Shown: piece after piece, positions 1-7,342 of the stretch
How the letters are laid out: each line of letters begins with the position of its first letter
Numbering within the stretch: the stretch's first letter is position 1
Source of the DNA: CAYMGQ01 sp964390055
GTDB taxonomy: Bacteria; Bacillota; Clostridia; Peptostreptococcales; Natronincolaceae
DNA: 22,902 bases
Reading direction: 5' to 3'
Assembly: GCA_964390055.1 (NCBI GenBank)
Contig: CAYMGQ010000020.1
Coordinates: 1 to 22,902 of the forward strand
Made by a program: the position numbers and the translations under genes
The notes under the pieces: generated by a model
What the model was told of the DNA's origin: nothing
Database searches by the model: none
Seen by the model: the letters and a program-made list of their open reading frames with translations, nothing else

Positions 1-1
1 A

Positions 2-43
2 AATAAATGTTAGGGTAAATTATTTTCCACCCCAACATTTATT
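2..43. terminator. Hairpin at the window edge, possible terminator of an upstream gene
   Basis: Bases 2-11 pair perfectly with 34-43 (10 bp), and after a bulged A at 12 the GGG at 13-15 can pair with CCC at 31-33. The loop is about 15 bases. The stem is mostly A/T and there is no clean T tract after it, so it may be a weak or bidirectional terminator of a gene outside the window, or a leader element of polX. A TATAAT at 71-76 with no recognisable -35 lies between it and polX. Confidence 0.35.
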
Positions 44-108
44 ATAGAACCTTTTAAAAAACAATATGGGTATAATTATATAAACAGCTTTTAATAGGAG
101 GTGGATTA

Positions 109-1827
109 ATGGATAAAAGAGAGTTGGCAGAAATATTAAATAATATAGCCACTATGTTAGAACTAAAAGGGGATAATCCCTTTAGAATAAGGGCTTATAG
201 AAATGGGGCCAGGGCCATTGAGATGACTAGGGATGATATAGATATATTACTCAAAGAGGACAGGCTAAAGGACATAAGGGGGATTGGAAAAGGCCTACAG
301 GGACAAATCACGGAATTGGTTGAGACTGGCAAACTAGATTTTTATGATGAGCTAAGGGCCGAGCTTCCACAGGGCCTTTTCGAAATTTTAAGGATACCGG
401 GCCTAGGACCTAAAAAGGTCAAGGCACTCTATGAGAATTTGGGGATTACAAATATTGGGGAATTGGAATATGCCTGCCTAGAAAATAGGCTACTAACACT
501 AAAGGGTTTTGGACAAAGAAGCCAGGAGGCAATTCTTGAGGGTATAGGCCACTTGCAGAAATACAGGGGCCAACACCTGATGTCAACAGGCCAAATATAC
601 GGACAGCAGATATTAAGGGAATTGAAAAAACACAATCCCATTATCAGGGGAAGTCTAGCCGGGAGTATCAGGAGGAAAAATGAAACAATAAAGGATATTG
701 ATATTATTTGCAGTTGCGAGGATGAGGATAGGGAGGCAATAATGGATTACTTTACTTCTCTATCAGGCCTTGACAAGGTAATAGGCAGGGGTGAGACCAA
801 ATCTAGTATCATGTTGGATATTGGCGTTAATGTGGACCTAAGACTAGTGAAAAATAGGGAGTATCCCTATGCCCTCCATCATTTTACGGGGAGTAAGGAG
901 CATAATACGGCTATAAGGCATAGGGCTAAAGCTATGGGATTAAAGATTAATGAATACGGAATATTTAGGGATGGGAAAATAATAGAGATAGAAAATGAAA
1001 AAGATTTCTATGGGGTTTTAGGACTTCAGTATATTCCCCCAGAAATTAGGGAAAATCAAGGGGAAATCCAACTAGCTGAAACAAATTCAATAGCAAGATT
1101 GGTAGAGGTCAAGGATATTCAGGGTGTTTTACATATTCATAGTAATTATAGTGATGGGGCCAATAGCATAGAGGATATGGTTAAGGCAGCCATTGAAAGA
1201 GGCTTTAAATATCTGGGGATTTCCGACCATAGTAAAACCGCCTTTTACGCCAATGGTTTGAAGGAGGAGGCCATAATGGAACAACATGGGGAAATAGAGA
1301 CCCTAAAAAAGGCCTACCCACAAATAACCATATTCAAGGGAATAGAGTCGGATATTTTGCCCGATGGTTCCTTAGATTATGATGATAATATTTTGCAGAC
1401 CTTTGACTATGTCATAGCTTCCGTTCATTCACATTTTAATATGGACAGGGAAAGTATGACTCAAAGATTAGTCAGGGCAACGGAAAATGAATTTGTAACT
1501 ATCTTGGGCCACCCTACAGGACGTTTGCTCCTATCCCGGGAGGAATATGATTTAGACCTAGAGGAGCTTATTAGGAGTTGTGGGAAAAATCAAGTGGCTA
1601 TCGAAATTAACAGCAATCCCCATAGGCTTGATTTGGACTGGAGGATGTGTCAATATGCAAAGGCCCATGGTGTTAAGATATCCATTGAACCAGATGCCCA
1701 TAGGATTGAGGGTATTGATGATATTGTATATGGTGTGGGCATAGCTCGAAAGGGTATGTTAACTGCAGATGATATTATCAATACCTATGATGTCCAAGAT
1801 ATTCAAAGATTTTTTAAATGTAAATGA
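109..1827 (+). CDS. polX: DNA polymerase/3'-5' exonuclease PolX (family X polymerase with PHP domain)
   Basis: Bacterial family X DNA polymerase for gap-filling in base-excision repair, with a C-terminal PHP metal-dependent nuclease domain. At 572 residues it has the usual length. The N-terminal half has the 8-kDa-like and helix-hairpin-helix segments (IRGIGKG near residue 57, IPGLGPKKVKAL near 96) and the polymerase signature GSIRR followed by DID. The catalytic aspartates are D196, D198 and D243, close to the D193/D195/D240 that I recall for Bacillus subtilis PolX. The PHP domain starts near residue 335 and keeps its ligands: H342-x-H344, SDHS, GIESD, SVHSH, GHPTGR and D529-A-H531. The ATG has AGGAGG at 96-101, 7 bases upstream. 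It converges with the spoVB-like gene. In many Firmicutes polX lies beside mutS2; that neighbour is not seen here. Confidence 0.96.
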   Translation: MDKRELAEILNNIATMLELKGDNPFRIRAYRNGARAIEMTRDDIDILLKEDRLKDIRGIGKGLQGQITELVETGKLDFYDELRAELPQGLFEILRIPGLGPKKVKALYENLGITNIGELEYACLENRLLTLKGFGQRSQEAILEGIGHLQKYRGQHLMSTGQIYGQQILRELKKHNPIIRGSLAGSIRRKNETIKDIDIICSCEDEDREAIMDYFTSLSGLDKVIGRGETKSSIMLDIGVNVDLRLVKNREYPYALHHFTGSKEHNTAIRHRAKAMGLKINEYGIFRDGKIIEIENEKDFYGVLGLQYIPPEIRENQGEIQLAETNSIARLVEVKDIQGVLHIHSNYSDGANSIEDMVKAAIERGFKYLGISDHSKTAFYANGLKEEAIMEQHGEIETLKKAYPQITIFKGIESDILPDGSLDYDDNILQTFDYVIASVHSHFNMDRESMTQRLVRATENEFVTILGHPTGRLLLSREEYDLDLEELIRSCGKNQVAIEINSNPHRLDLDWRMCQYAKAHGVKISIEPDAHRIEGIDDIVYGVGIARKGMLTADDIINTYDVQDIQRFFKCK

Positions 1828-1860
1828 CTAGCTATTTAGCTAGGGGCCATTGATTTATCT
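1828..1860. terminator. Weak hairpin between convergent polX and spoVB-like genes
   Basis: Immediately after the polX stop, CTAGCT (1828-1833) pairs perfectly with AGCTAG (1838-1843) across a 4-base loop. A T-rich but interrupted stretch follows. The position between two convergent stops supports a terminator role, but the stem is only 6 bp and the T tract is poor. Confidence 0.35.
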
Positions 1861-3399
1861 TTTAATTAGTTGGAGGATATATTTAATATCAAGGGATTTA
1901 CTTACGGATAAAAAGAGGAAATAAAAGCAGCCACCCAGACCTAATGACAGGATGAAACTAAGGCCATTATTGGCCAATAGGATATAGAGGGCCCTATAGC
2001 TATAGCCCATTATAATTACCATTGTTACAGATGCTAAAAGGGGTAGGATTAGGCTTTTACTAATATTTATCTGTAGGCGAATATGGCGGGCTAAGACTAG
2101 GAAATTCAATCCAAAGATTAAAAATGTTGACAGCAGGAAGCCGATAAAGTAGCCCTTTATTCCGTATTTTGGATTAGGTATCAAAAAATATGTACAATAT
2201 AATTGTATAAGCATACCTAATATATAATTAATAGTTGTTATAACCTGCTTTCCAATTCCATGTAAAATGCCTGATGATGTATGTTGTAAGCAAAGGAAAA
2301 TCAGGCCCCAGTTTAGAATATAGAGGTAATCGCCTATGCCCTCCTGGGCATAGATTAACCTACAAATATGTTGGCCAAAAAAACCATATACTAGGCTGGT
2401 AGGTATGGCTACCAGCAGAGTAATTTTAATTGCTAAACTGGTTTTATTTTCAATATCACTCCAATTATTAACAGCTAATTGTTCGGATATATTGGGTATA
2501 ATGTTAAGAACTAGGGCATTGGTGACGGTAAAGGGTAAAAATAATAAGGGCATAGCCATGCCTGAGATTTTTCCAAATATCTCTAAGGACATCAGGGGAG
2601 AATAGCCAAGGATTTGTAGTTTTTGTGGTATCAATATAGAATTTACAGTTTGCATTAATACAGAGATTAACCGACTTATAGTAATGGGGATAGCTATAAA
2701 TAATAGGGAGCCCATGATATGGCATGACAAGGCCTTCCTTAATCTTCCTGCTTTTATACTGGCTGGCATATTGAAAAAATTTAATTTTAGGATTAAATAT
2801 AGCAAACCACAAAGTTCTCCAATAAATATACCTATTATAGCAATGGTTGCTGCCATTATAGGATTGGTAGGGGGTCTATAGTAAAGATAGGACAGGATAA
2901 AGATAATCCTTAAAACCTGTTCAATTATTTGTGCACTAGCTGCTGGGGCTATCTCCTTTAGCCCATAAAAAAATCCTCTTAGGATGTTGGAAAATGTTAT
3001 AATACATATACTAGGAATGGTCCAGAGAATGGGATAGTAGAGGTCGGGATTTTTAAACAAGTTATTGATTATATAATCTATATTAAAGGATACAAGAATT
3101 GATAAAATGAGAGAAAGAAGAAATCCCAAGACTAGGGAGAAAAATAAAATCCTATAAACACCCTCCCTTCTGCCATGAGCTTTTTCCTCTGCGATTAATT
3201 TTGAAACTGCAATAGGAAGCCCAGCAGTGGGTAAGGTAATAATCATCATTAAAAATGGGAATACCATTTGATATAACCCTATGGCGGTGGCACCGATTAA
3301 ACGGGAAAGTAGTATCTTGTATATAAAGCCTAGGGATCTTACAATAACATTAACTAAAATCAATATTATTGTCCCAGCAATAAAGGAGGTCTTTTTCAT
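1855..3399 (-). CDS. spoVB: SpoVB-like polysaccharide/lipid flippase (MOP superfamily, MurJ-like fold)
   Basis: Polytopic membrane protein of 514 residues, near the roughly 518 of Bacillus SpoVB. The whole chain is hydrophobic segments joined by short charged loops (about 14 predicted helices), as expected for an exporter of lipid-linked cell-wall precursors. Family features are the N-terminal basic-hydrophobic start, the RSLGFIYKILLSR-type segment and LPTAGLPIAVSKL near residue 60. SpoVB is needed for the spore cortex in Bacillus; Clostridia carry several paralogues, so it could be a vegetative relative. I chose the ATG at 3399 (MKKTSF) because AAGGTG at 3406-3411 lies 6 bases upstream; the frame stays open to 3435, but that extension would run through the ribosome binding site. 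No convincing promoter was found in the 124 bases before the divergent zinc-ribbon gene. Confidence 0.85.
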   Translation of the reverse strand: MKKTSFIAGTIILILVNVIVRSLGFIYKILLSRLIGATAIGLYQMVFPFLMMIITLPTAGLPIAVSKLIAEEKAHGRREGVYRILFFSLVLGFLLSLILSILVSFNIDYIINNLFKNPDLYYPILWTIPSICIITFSNILRGFFYGLKEIAPAASAQIIEQVLRIIFILSYLYYRPPTNPIMAATIAIIGIFIGELCGLLYLILKLNFFNMPASIKAGRLRKALSCHIMGSLLFIAIPITISRLISVLMQTVNSILIPQKLQILGYSPLMSLEIFGKISGMAMPLLFLPFTVTNALVLNIIPNISEQLAVNNWSDIENKTSLAIKITLLVAIPTSLVYGFFGQHICRLIYAQEGIGDYLYILNWGLIFLCLQHTSSGILHGIGKQVITTINYILGMLIQLYCTYFLIPNPKYGIKGYFIGFLLSTFLIFGLNFLVLARHIRLQINISKSLILPLLASVTMVIIMGYSYRALYILLANNGLSFILSLGLGGCFYFLFLSVSKSLDIKYILQLIKR

Positions 3400-3523
3400 T
3401 TTCATCACCTTAAAGAAATGTATTTTGATATACAATGAATATTCTTAAGGGATTCTTAATATTACAAATTAATTGTTTTAAGTTTTTAAAAATATCTCAA
3501 CCAAAATCTTTGGAGGGTTACTT

Positions 3524-3766
3524 ATGGAATGGATATGTCCTATTTGCAATGGTTTAGTTAGTTATATTGTCAGGTGTCCCCATTGCCATGAAACAATGAC
3601 AGCTTCGGCTGCAATACAGGATTATTTCGATGACTACAGTCCCTATCTGGACAAGGAAATAACCGAAATGGTGGATGGTGTTTCTAGTAAACAATGTTTG
3701 CATATCTTTTATTGCATTAATTGTAAGGAAAATAAAAGGGTTCCTATAAACAAAATATATATGTGA
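3524..3766 (+). CDS. Small zinc-ribbon protein, function unknown
   Basis: An 80-residue protein. It opens with C-P-x-C (residues 5-8), followed by a second knuckle C-P-x-C-H at about 18-22. A later C-x-x-C occurs in the C-terminal quarter (IFYCINCKENK). The first two knuckles can form a rubredoxin/zinc-ribbon-like metal site. The middle is acidic and aromatic (DYFDDYSPYLDKE). No signal peptide or membrane segment is present, so it should be cytoplasmic. The ATG has GGAGGG at 3512-3517, 6 bases upstream. It is divergent from the spoVB-like gene and 115 bases before the TIM-barrel-like gene, which has its own promoter. I do not recognise a named family. Confidence 0.8.
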   Translation: MEWICPICNGLVSYIVRCPHCHETMTASAAIQDYFDDYSPYLDKEITEMVDGVSSKQCLHIFYCINCKENKRVPINKIYM

Positions 3767-3794
3767 TTGGAAAAATATTTATATGCCTAAATAA

Positions 3795-3823
3795 TTGATA
3801 TTATGGGGATTAAGGATTATAAT
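3795..3823 (+). promoter_or_regulatory. Sigma-A promoter of the TIM-barrel-like gene
   Basis: TTGATA (3795-3800) and TATAAT (3818-3823) are separated by 17 bases: five of six and six of six consensus positions. The predicted start near 3830 leaves a leader of about 50 bases before the ATG at 3882. The -35 overlaps a TTG that would otherwise be an in-frame upstream start, which argues against the longer reading. Confidence 0.75.
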
Positions 3824-3881
3824 TGTAGTAGAAAAAATAGTTTTAGCCTATATAGGGGATATAAAACGAGGGGGGAATACT

Positions 3882-4571
3882 ATGAAAAAACAAGAACATG
3901 TTATGAAAAGAGTTAAATACGTACCCGAAATAACTGGAGTCCTAAGGTCCAACTATATCGAATTACCTCCATGTATATCGGAAGCCAGTGGTATTAGAAT
4001 CTTTGGTAAGAGAATTAAATCCATCTTATTTAGTACTGATGTGGCCATAATTAAGAATACTAATGCCCAGGCAGTTATTGCAGTATACCCTTTTACTCCC
4101 CAGCTGCTTATTACCCAGGCTATAATGTTAGCTTCGGATGTTCCAGTTTTTTGTGGGGTCGGAGGTGGACGAACCACTGGTAAACGTTCAATTAATATAG
4201 CCTTGCATGCCGAATTTCAAGGGGCTATTGGGGTGGTAGTCAATAGGCCAACACCTAATGAAATAGTAACGGAATTAAAAAATACTATAGACATACCAGT
4301 AGTAGTTACCGTGGTATCAGAAGAGGAAGATTTTGAGGGCAGATTAAGAGCTGGGGCTGATATATTAAATGTTTCGGGTGCCTCTAAAACACCCCAGATT
4401 GTAAAAAAGATAAGGGAAGTTAGCAAAACAGTACCAATTATAGCGACGGGAGGCAGTAGTGATGCATCTATCTTAAAAACTATTGAAGCTGGGGCCAATG
4501 CTATTACCTATACGCCTCCATCTACGGCAGATATATTTACCGAGACTATGAAAACATATAGGGAACTTTAG
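3882..4571 (+). CDS. Uncharacterised TIM-barrel-like protein (often auto-named hydrolase)
   Basis: A 229-residue soluble protein. The alternating strand-helix pattern and the C-terminal block PIIATGGSSDASILKTIEAG look like the last strands of a phosphate-binding (beta/alpha)8 barrel of the ribulose-phosphate-binding type. Other distinctive segments are DVPVFCGVGGGRTTGKR (about residues 83-100), GAIGVVVNRPTPNE, VTVVSEEED and DILNVSGASKT. I know similar proteins in Clostridia only as conserved genes labelled hydrolase without proven activity, so no reaction is assigned. The ATG at 3882 is preceded by a G-rich ribosome binding site (GAGGGGGG, 3869-3876); a longer frame from TTG 3795 is rejected because it overlaps the promoter. 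It is probably monocistronic, ending at the terminator at 4583-4620. Confidence 0.85.
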   Translation: MKKQEHVMKRVKYVPEITGVLRSNYIELPPCISEASGIRIFGKRIKSILFSTDVAIIKNTNAQAVIAVYPFTPQLLITQAIMLASDVPVFCGVGGGRTTGKRSINIALHAEFQGAIGVVVNRPTPNEIVTELKNTIDIPVVVTVVSEEEDFEGRLRAGADILNVSGASKTPQIVKKIREVSKTVPIIATGGSSDASILKTIEAGANAITYTPPSTADIFTETMKTYREL

Positions 4572-4582
4572 GAAAACAAAAA

Positions 4583-4620
4583 AAGCTAGGCGGTATATAA
4601 TTTGCCGCCTGGCTTATTTT
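4583..4620. terminator. Bidirectional Rho-independent terminator
   Basis: Bases 4583-4593 pair with 4605-4615 (11 bp with one G-T pair, loop of 11). T-rich sequence follows on the plus strand, and the A run at 4577-4584 provides a T tract on the minus strand. It lies between two convergent genes and can serve both. Confidence 0.85.
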
Positions 4621-4625
4621 GTTTT

Positions 4626-5432
4626 CTATAGTAACTTATCTATCCTGTTAAATAGCGGTTGTCTTTGCCTATATGTGCAAATGTAGCTAAAACCTATATC
4701 CTTAAGGGCTGAAATGGCCTTTTTAAAATCAAAGGCTACATGCTGGGTTTGGTGGGCATCCGAACCCAATGTGATAATCTTCCCCCCTAAATCATGATAT
4801 AAATTTACTATTTCTAAGGAGGGATGGTAGTCTTTGAGTTTGTATCTGGGACCTGAGGTATTTACTTCCAAACCTTTATCCATTGTGATAATTTTTTCCA
4901 ATATGGGTACTAAACTAGACCTGTAATCCTCAAAGTCTAGGGGCTTATGATAATTGCCATAACGCTTTATAATATCTAAATGGCCAAGAACATCAAAGTT
5001 ATTGTAGGCATCTAGCATAGAATATAATTCCTCAAAATAAAGCCTATAGGCTTCCTTCTGGCCTTTGTTTACAAAAAAATCTCCAGCATATAGGTCCTTC
5101 CCATCTACCACATGGATTGAAGCAATTACGAAATCCAAATTATATTTGTTCATATCATTATTATATCTATCTAATATATGGGGTTGCAATCCAATCTCTA
5201 TTCCCTTTTTAATTCTAATTTTCCCCTTATATTTGTTTTGCAAGTGACTAATTTTATCTAGATAGATTTTATAATCGAATTCAAATTTAAAATCTGTATC
5301 AGGGTAATCATAATCGATGTGATCGGTGAAACATAATTCTGTTACACCCTTTTCTATAGCCTTTCCAATGGCTTCCTCCATAGACATAAAAGCATCTGGT
5401 GAAAAATTACTATGGACGTGATAATCAAACAT
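4626..5432 (-). CDS. PHP-family phosphatase, histidinol-phosphatase (HisJ/HisK) type
   Basis: A 268-residue PHP-domain protein of the size and motif order of the HisJ/HisK histidinol-phosphatases, which release phosphate from L-histidinol phosphate in histidine synthesis. Metal ligands are visible in order: H5-x-H7 in DYHVHSNFSPD, CFTDHID, KGIEIG, ASIHV, GHLDI and GSDAHQ. The C-terminal phenylalanine/tyrosine-rich segment (GFSYICTYRQRQP) is typical of the family. No other his gene lies in the window, so the substrate is inferred from family membership only; related PHP phosphoesterases act on other phosphomonoesters. AAGGGGG lies about 10 bases before the ATG, and a near-consensus sigma-A promoter is centred 50 bases upstream. 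Confidence 0.88.
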   Translation of the reverse strand: MFDYHVHSNFSPDAFMSMEEAIGKAIEKGVTELCFTDHIDYDYPDTDFKFEFDYKIYLDKISHLQNKYKGKIRIKKGIEIGLQPHILDRYNNDMNKYNLDFVIASIHVVDGKDLYAGDFFVNKGQKEAYRLYFEELYSMLDAYNNFDVLGHLDIIKRYGNYHKPLDFEDYRSSLVPILEKIITMDKGLEVNTSGPRYKLKDYHPSLEIVNLYHDLGGKIITLGSDAHQTQHVAFDFKKAISALKDIGFSYICTYRQRQPLFNRIDKLL

Positions 5433-5469
5433 AGTCTCTATACCCCCTTATTATATTAACCCAAACTAT

Positions 5470-5498
5470 ATTCTACATTGATGCAATTGAGATGTCAA
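5470..5498 (-). promoter_or_regulatory. Sigma-A promoter of the PHP phosphatase gene
   Basis: On the minus strand, TTGACA (5498-5493) and TAGAAT (5475-5470) are spaced by 17 bases. The -35 is perfect and the -10 matches five of six. Predicted start is near 5463, giving a leader of about 30 bases. Confidence 0.8.
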
Positions 5499-5576
5499 AG
5501 ACTGAAAACTTTATACATATTTTGCTTATTAAATAGAAAAACTATGTAGGAAGTTATTTTGATGGGAGGTAAAAGA

Positions 5577-5765
5577 ATGAATTTACAAACTAGGGATATG
5601 TTATTAAAGAAATTACTAGATACCCAGGAGGCTGTTAGGGATTTTGAGGTGTACTCTAAGGCCACTGAGGACAAGGAAGTAGCCAGAACCTTTAAGGATT
5701 TTGCTGAAGAATGTGGTGTCCAGGCCCTAAAATTAAAGGAGTTAATGAGTAGGATAAATTCGTAA
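5577..5765 (+). CDS. Small helical protein, ferritin-like half-domain, function unknown
   Basis: A 62-residue charged protein predicted to be two amphipathic helices. The pattern RDFEVYSKATEDKEVARTFKDFAEECGVQALKLKEL resembles one helix pair of ferritin-like or rubrerythrin-like bundles, but the E-x-x-H metal motif is absent (it has GVQALKL where an E-x-x-H would lie), so metal binding is unlikely. I chose the ATG at 5577 because GGGAGG at 5564-5569 is 7 bases upstream; an in-frame start at 5559 would include that site. No membrane segment. It stands alone between a divergent phosphatase gene and the lipid kinase. The function is not known to me. Confidence 0.72.
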   Translation: MNLQTRDMLLKKLLDTQEAVRDFEVYSKATEDKEVARTFKDFAEECGVQALKLKELMSRINS

Positions 5766-5832
5766 AACAATAATTATAGGGCAAAATAAGCAATTTCCCT
5801 AACCTAGGGGTTTGGTTATCAATATCAATTAA

Positions 5833-5841
5833 TGGTATAAT
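5833..5841 (+). promoter_or_regulatory. Extended -10 promoter before the lipid kinase gene
   Basis: TGGTATAAT (5833-5841) is a perfect extended -10 (TGnTATAAT). The possible -35, TTGGTT at 5812-5817, is weak and 18 bases away. Transcription from here would give a leader of about 90 bases that holds a small hairpin (TCATCA at 5887-5892 with TGATGA at 5902-5907). Confidence 0.55.
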
Positions 5842-5936
5842 AAAGGCTGTATAAATAAAGGAAAGAAAGATTTAACCTTCTTGTGCTCATCAAATCCCAC
5901 CTGATGAACTACACCATTATGATAAAGGGGGATACT

Positions 5937-6824
5937 ATGGAAAAAGTTCATATAATATGTAATCCAAATGCAGGTAGACAAATAATACAAAAAAATGTAC
6001 ATTCTTTGGCAACTTTTCTGGAAGAACATGATAGAAAAGTTACTTTAAGCTACACAGAGAAGAAATTTCAGGCAGAAGATATAGCATTTAATAGTTGTAA
6101 TAAAGAGGAGGAATTAATAATAGCAGTTGGCGGTGACGGTACAGTAAATGAAGTAATTAATGGTATAATGAGGAGTACACATAGGCCAAAACTAGCAATT
6201 TATCCTGCTGGTACGGTAAATGATTTTGGTAATTATTTAAAGATACCAAGGAGCTTTACAGATTTTCACAATATGATAATTAGGAATAGGACCATGAAAA
6301 TAGACATTGGTTATACGGGCAATAGATACTTTTTTAATGTTGCTGCTGCAGGCTTACTACCCGAGGTTGCCCATACTGTTTCCTCTGAAGCAAAAACCGT
6401 ATTGGGTAAATTCGCATATTATATTAAGGGTTTAAGGGAATTTCCACGGTTAATTTTTGAACCAATTCCAATTAGATTTATCCACCATGGGAAAAGTGAA
6501 GAGAAAGAGATTCTCTTTTTCATAGTTGCCAATAGCCCTTCGGTGGGAGGTTTTAAAAATGTTGCACCAGAGGCCAAGGTGGATGATGGTTATCTAGACT
6601 TGCTTATAGTGGAAAATAAGGATTTTTTTGAGGTTGCCTCTATATTCTTAAAGGCTTTTACTGGTAACCATATAAACCATCCTGGACTGCGATATTTACA
6701 GGTGGAGGAATTTATTATAGAAAGTGATAAAAAAATAGATTTAGATATAGACGGGGAACTGGGAGGGCAACTACCGGCAAGTTTTTCGGTTAAGAAACAA
6801 GCCTTAGAAATGATAGTGCCATAG
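5937..6824 (+). CDS. Diacylglycerol kinase family lipid kinase (DagK/YegS/BmrU type)
   Basis: A 295-residue soluble or membrane-associated lipid kinase. The N-terminal catalytic domain has CNPNAGR (about residues 7-13), GGDGTVNEVINGIM (the GGDGT nucleotide loop, about 66-70) and PAGTVNDFGNYL. The C-terminal half is the beta-rich domain with VANSPSVGGFKNVAPEAKVDDGYLD and IDLDIDGE. These enzymes phosphorylate diacylglycerol (DgkB role in Gram-positive bacteria, recycling lipid released during lipoteichoic acid synthesis) or related lipids; the exact lipid cannot be told from sequence. The ATG at 5937 follows AAAGGGGGA at 5924-5932; an in-frame start at 5883 lacks such a site. It converges with the bactofilin gene and ends in a shared terminator. 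Confidence 0.9.
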   Translation: MEKVHIICNPNAGRQIIQKNVHSLATFLEEHDRKVTLSYTEKKFQAEDIAFNSCNKEEELIIAVGGDGTVNEVINGIMRSTHRPKLAIYPAGTVNDFGNYLKIPRSFTDFHNMIIRNRTMKIDIGYTGNRYFFNVAAAGLLPEVAHTVSSEAKTVLGKFAYYIKGLREFPRLIFEPIPIRFIHHGKSEEKEILFFIVANSPSVGGFKNVAPEAKVDDGYLDLLIVENKDFFEVASIFLKAFTGNHINHPGLRYLQVEEFIIESDKKIDLDIDGELGGQLPASFSVKKQALEMIVP

Positions 6825-6880
6825 TAGATAAGTAAAAGATAAAAAAATTATCTTAGGAAAATTGAGGATATGAAAGAATA

Positions 6881-6920
6881 AAAAGGAGCTACCAGCAAAA
6901 GGGGTAGCCCTTATTTATTT
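6881..6920. terminator. Bidirectional terminator between lipid kinase and bactofilin genes
   Basis: Bases 6883-6893 pair with 6903-6912 (10 pairs with a bulged A at 6887), with T-rich sequence after it on the plus strand and an A-rich run before it that becomes a T tract on the minus strand. The bactofilin stop codon sits in the plus-strand tail. Confidence 0.75.
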
Positions 6921-7325
6921 TGCCATAATTTTTCCTGGATCCAGTTCACTTACCTGTTTGTTTTCAACTGCTTTAGTCATATTGCATTTTCCTTGAAAAT
7001 GTGCATTTTCATCTACTACAAAGGTCTTAACTGTTACATCACCCAATATTTTGCCAGTAGCAGTAATCCGCAGTTGATCTGATGCTATAATATTGCCCTT
7101 AACCACTCCGGCTACAATAATATTTGTACTTTTGATATTTCCTAATATTTCTCCATCTTCTCCTATGTAGGAATCACCCTTTATAATTAACTCGCCTTCT
7201 ATTTTACCGTCCACCCGTAAGGTGCCCTCTACATTTAACTCACCCTGGAAGCTGGTATTTTTACCAACAAGAGTTGTATATTTATCCTGGGGGCTAGTAT
7301 TTACATTTTTTTTCCGACTAAACAT
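6915..7325 (-). CDS. Bactofilin (polymer-forming cytoskeletal protein)
   Basis: A 136-residue bactofilin. After a short basic N-terminus, residues about 20-115 are repeated short strands rich in G, V and I (FQGELNVEGTLRVDGKIEGEL, then VVKGNIIASDQLRITATGKILGDVTV), the pattern of the bactofilin right-handed beta-helix that polymerises without nucleotide. Bactofilins act at the inner face of the membrane and recruit wall-modifying enzymes. I chose the ATG at 7325 (MFSRKK) because AGGAG lies 8 bases upstream; the frame is open to an ATG at 7355, which overlaps the end of the peptidase gene and has no such site. It follows the M23 peptidase gene by 17 bases in the same operon, a pairing known from several bacteria. 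Confidence 0.93.
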   Translation of the reverse strand: MFSRKKNVNTSPQDKYTTLVGKNTSFQGELNVEGTLRVDGKIEGELIIKGDSYIGEDGEILGNIKSTNIIVAGVVKGNIIASDQLRITATGKILGDVTVKTFVVDENAHFQGKCNMTKAVENKQVSELDPGKIMAK

Positions 7326-7342
7326 AAACTTCACTCCTAAAT

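Noticed and set aside
3411..3440. Sigma-E-like promoter on the minus strand before the spoVB-like gene (GAATATT, 13 bases, AATACATT)
   Set aside because: The spacer is one base short, and the implied transcript start near 3410 would fall inside the ribosome binding site at 3406-3411.
3795..3881. Upstream extension of the TIM-barrel-like gene from TTG 3795
   Set aside because: It overlaps the -35 and -10 of a very good promoter, has no ribosome binding site, and the internal ATG at 3882 has a strong one.
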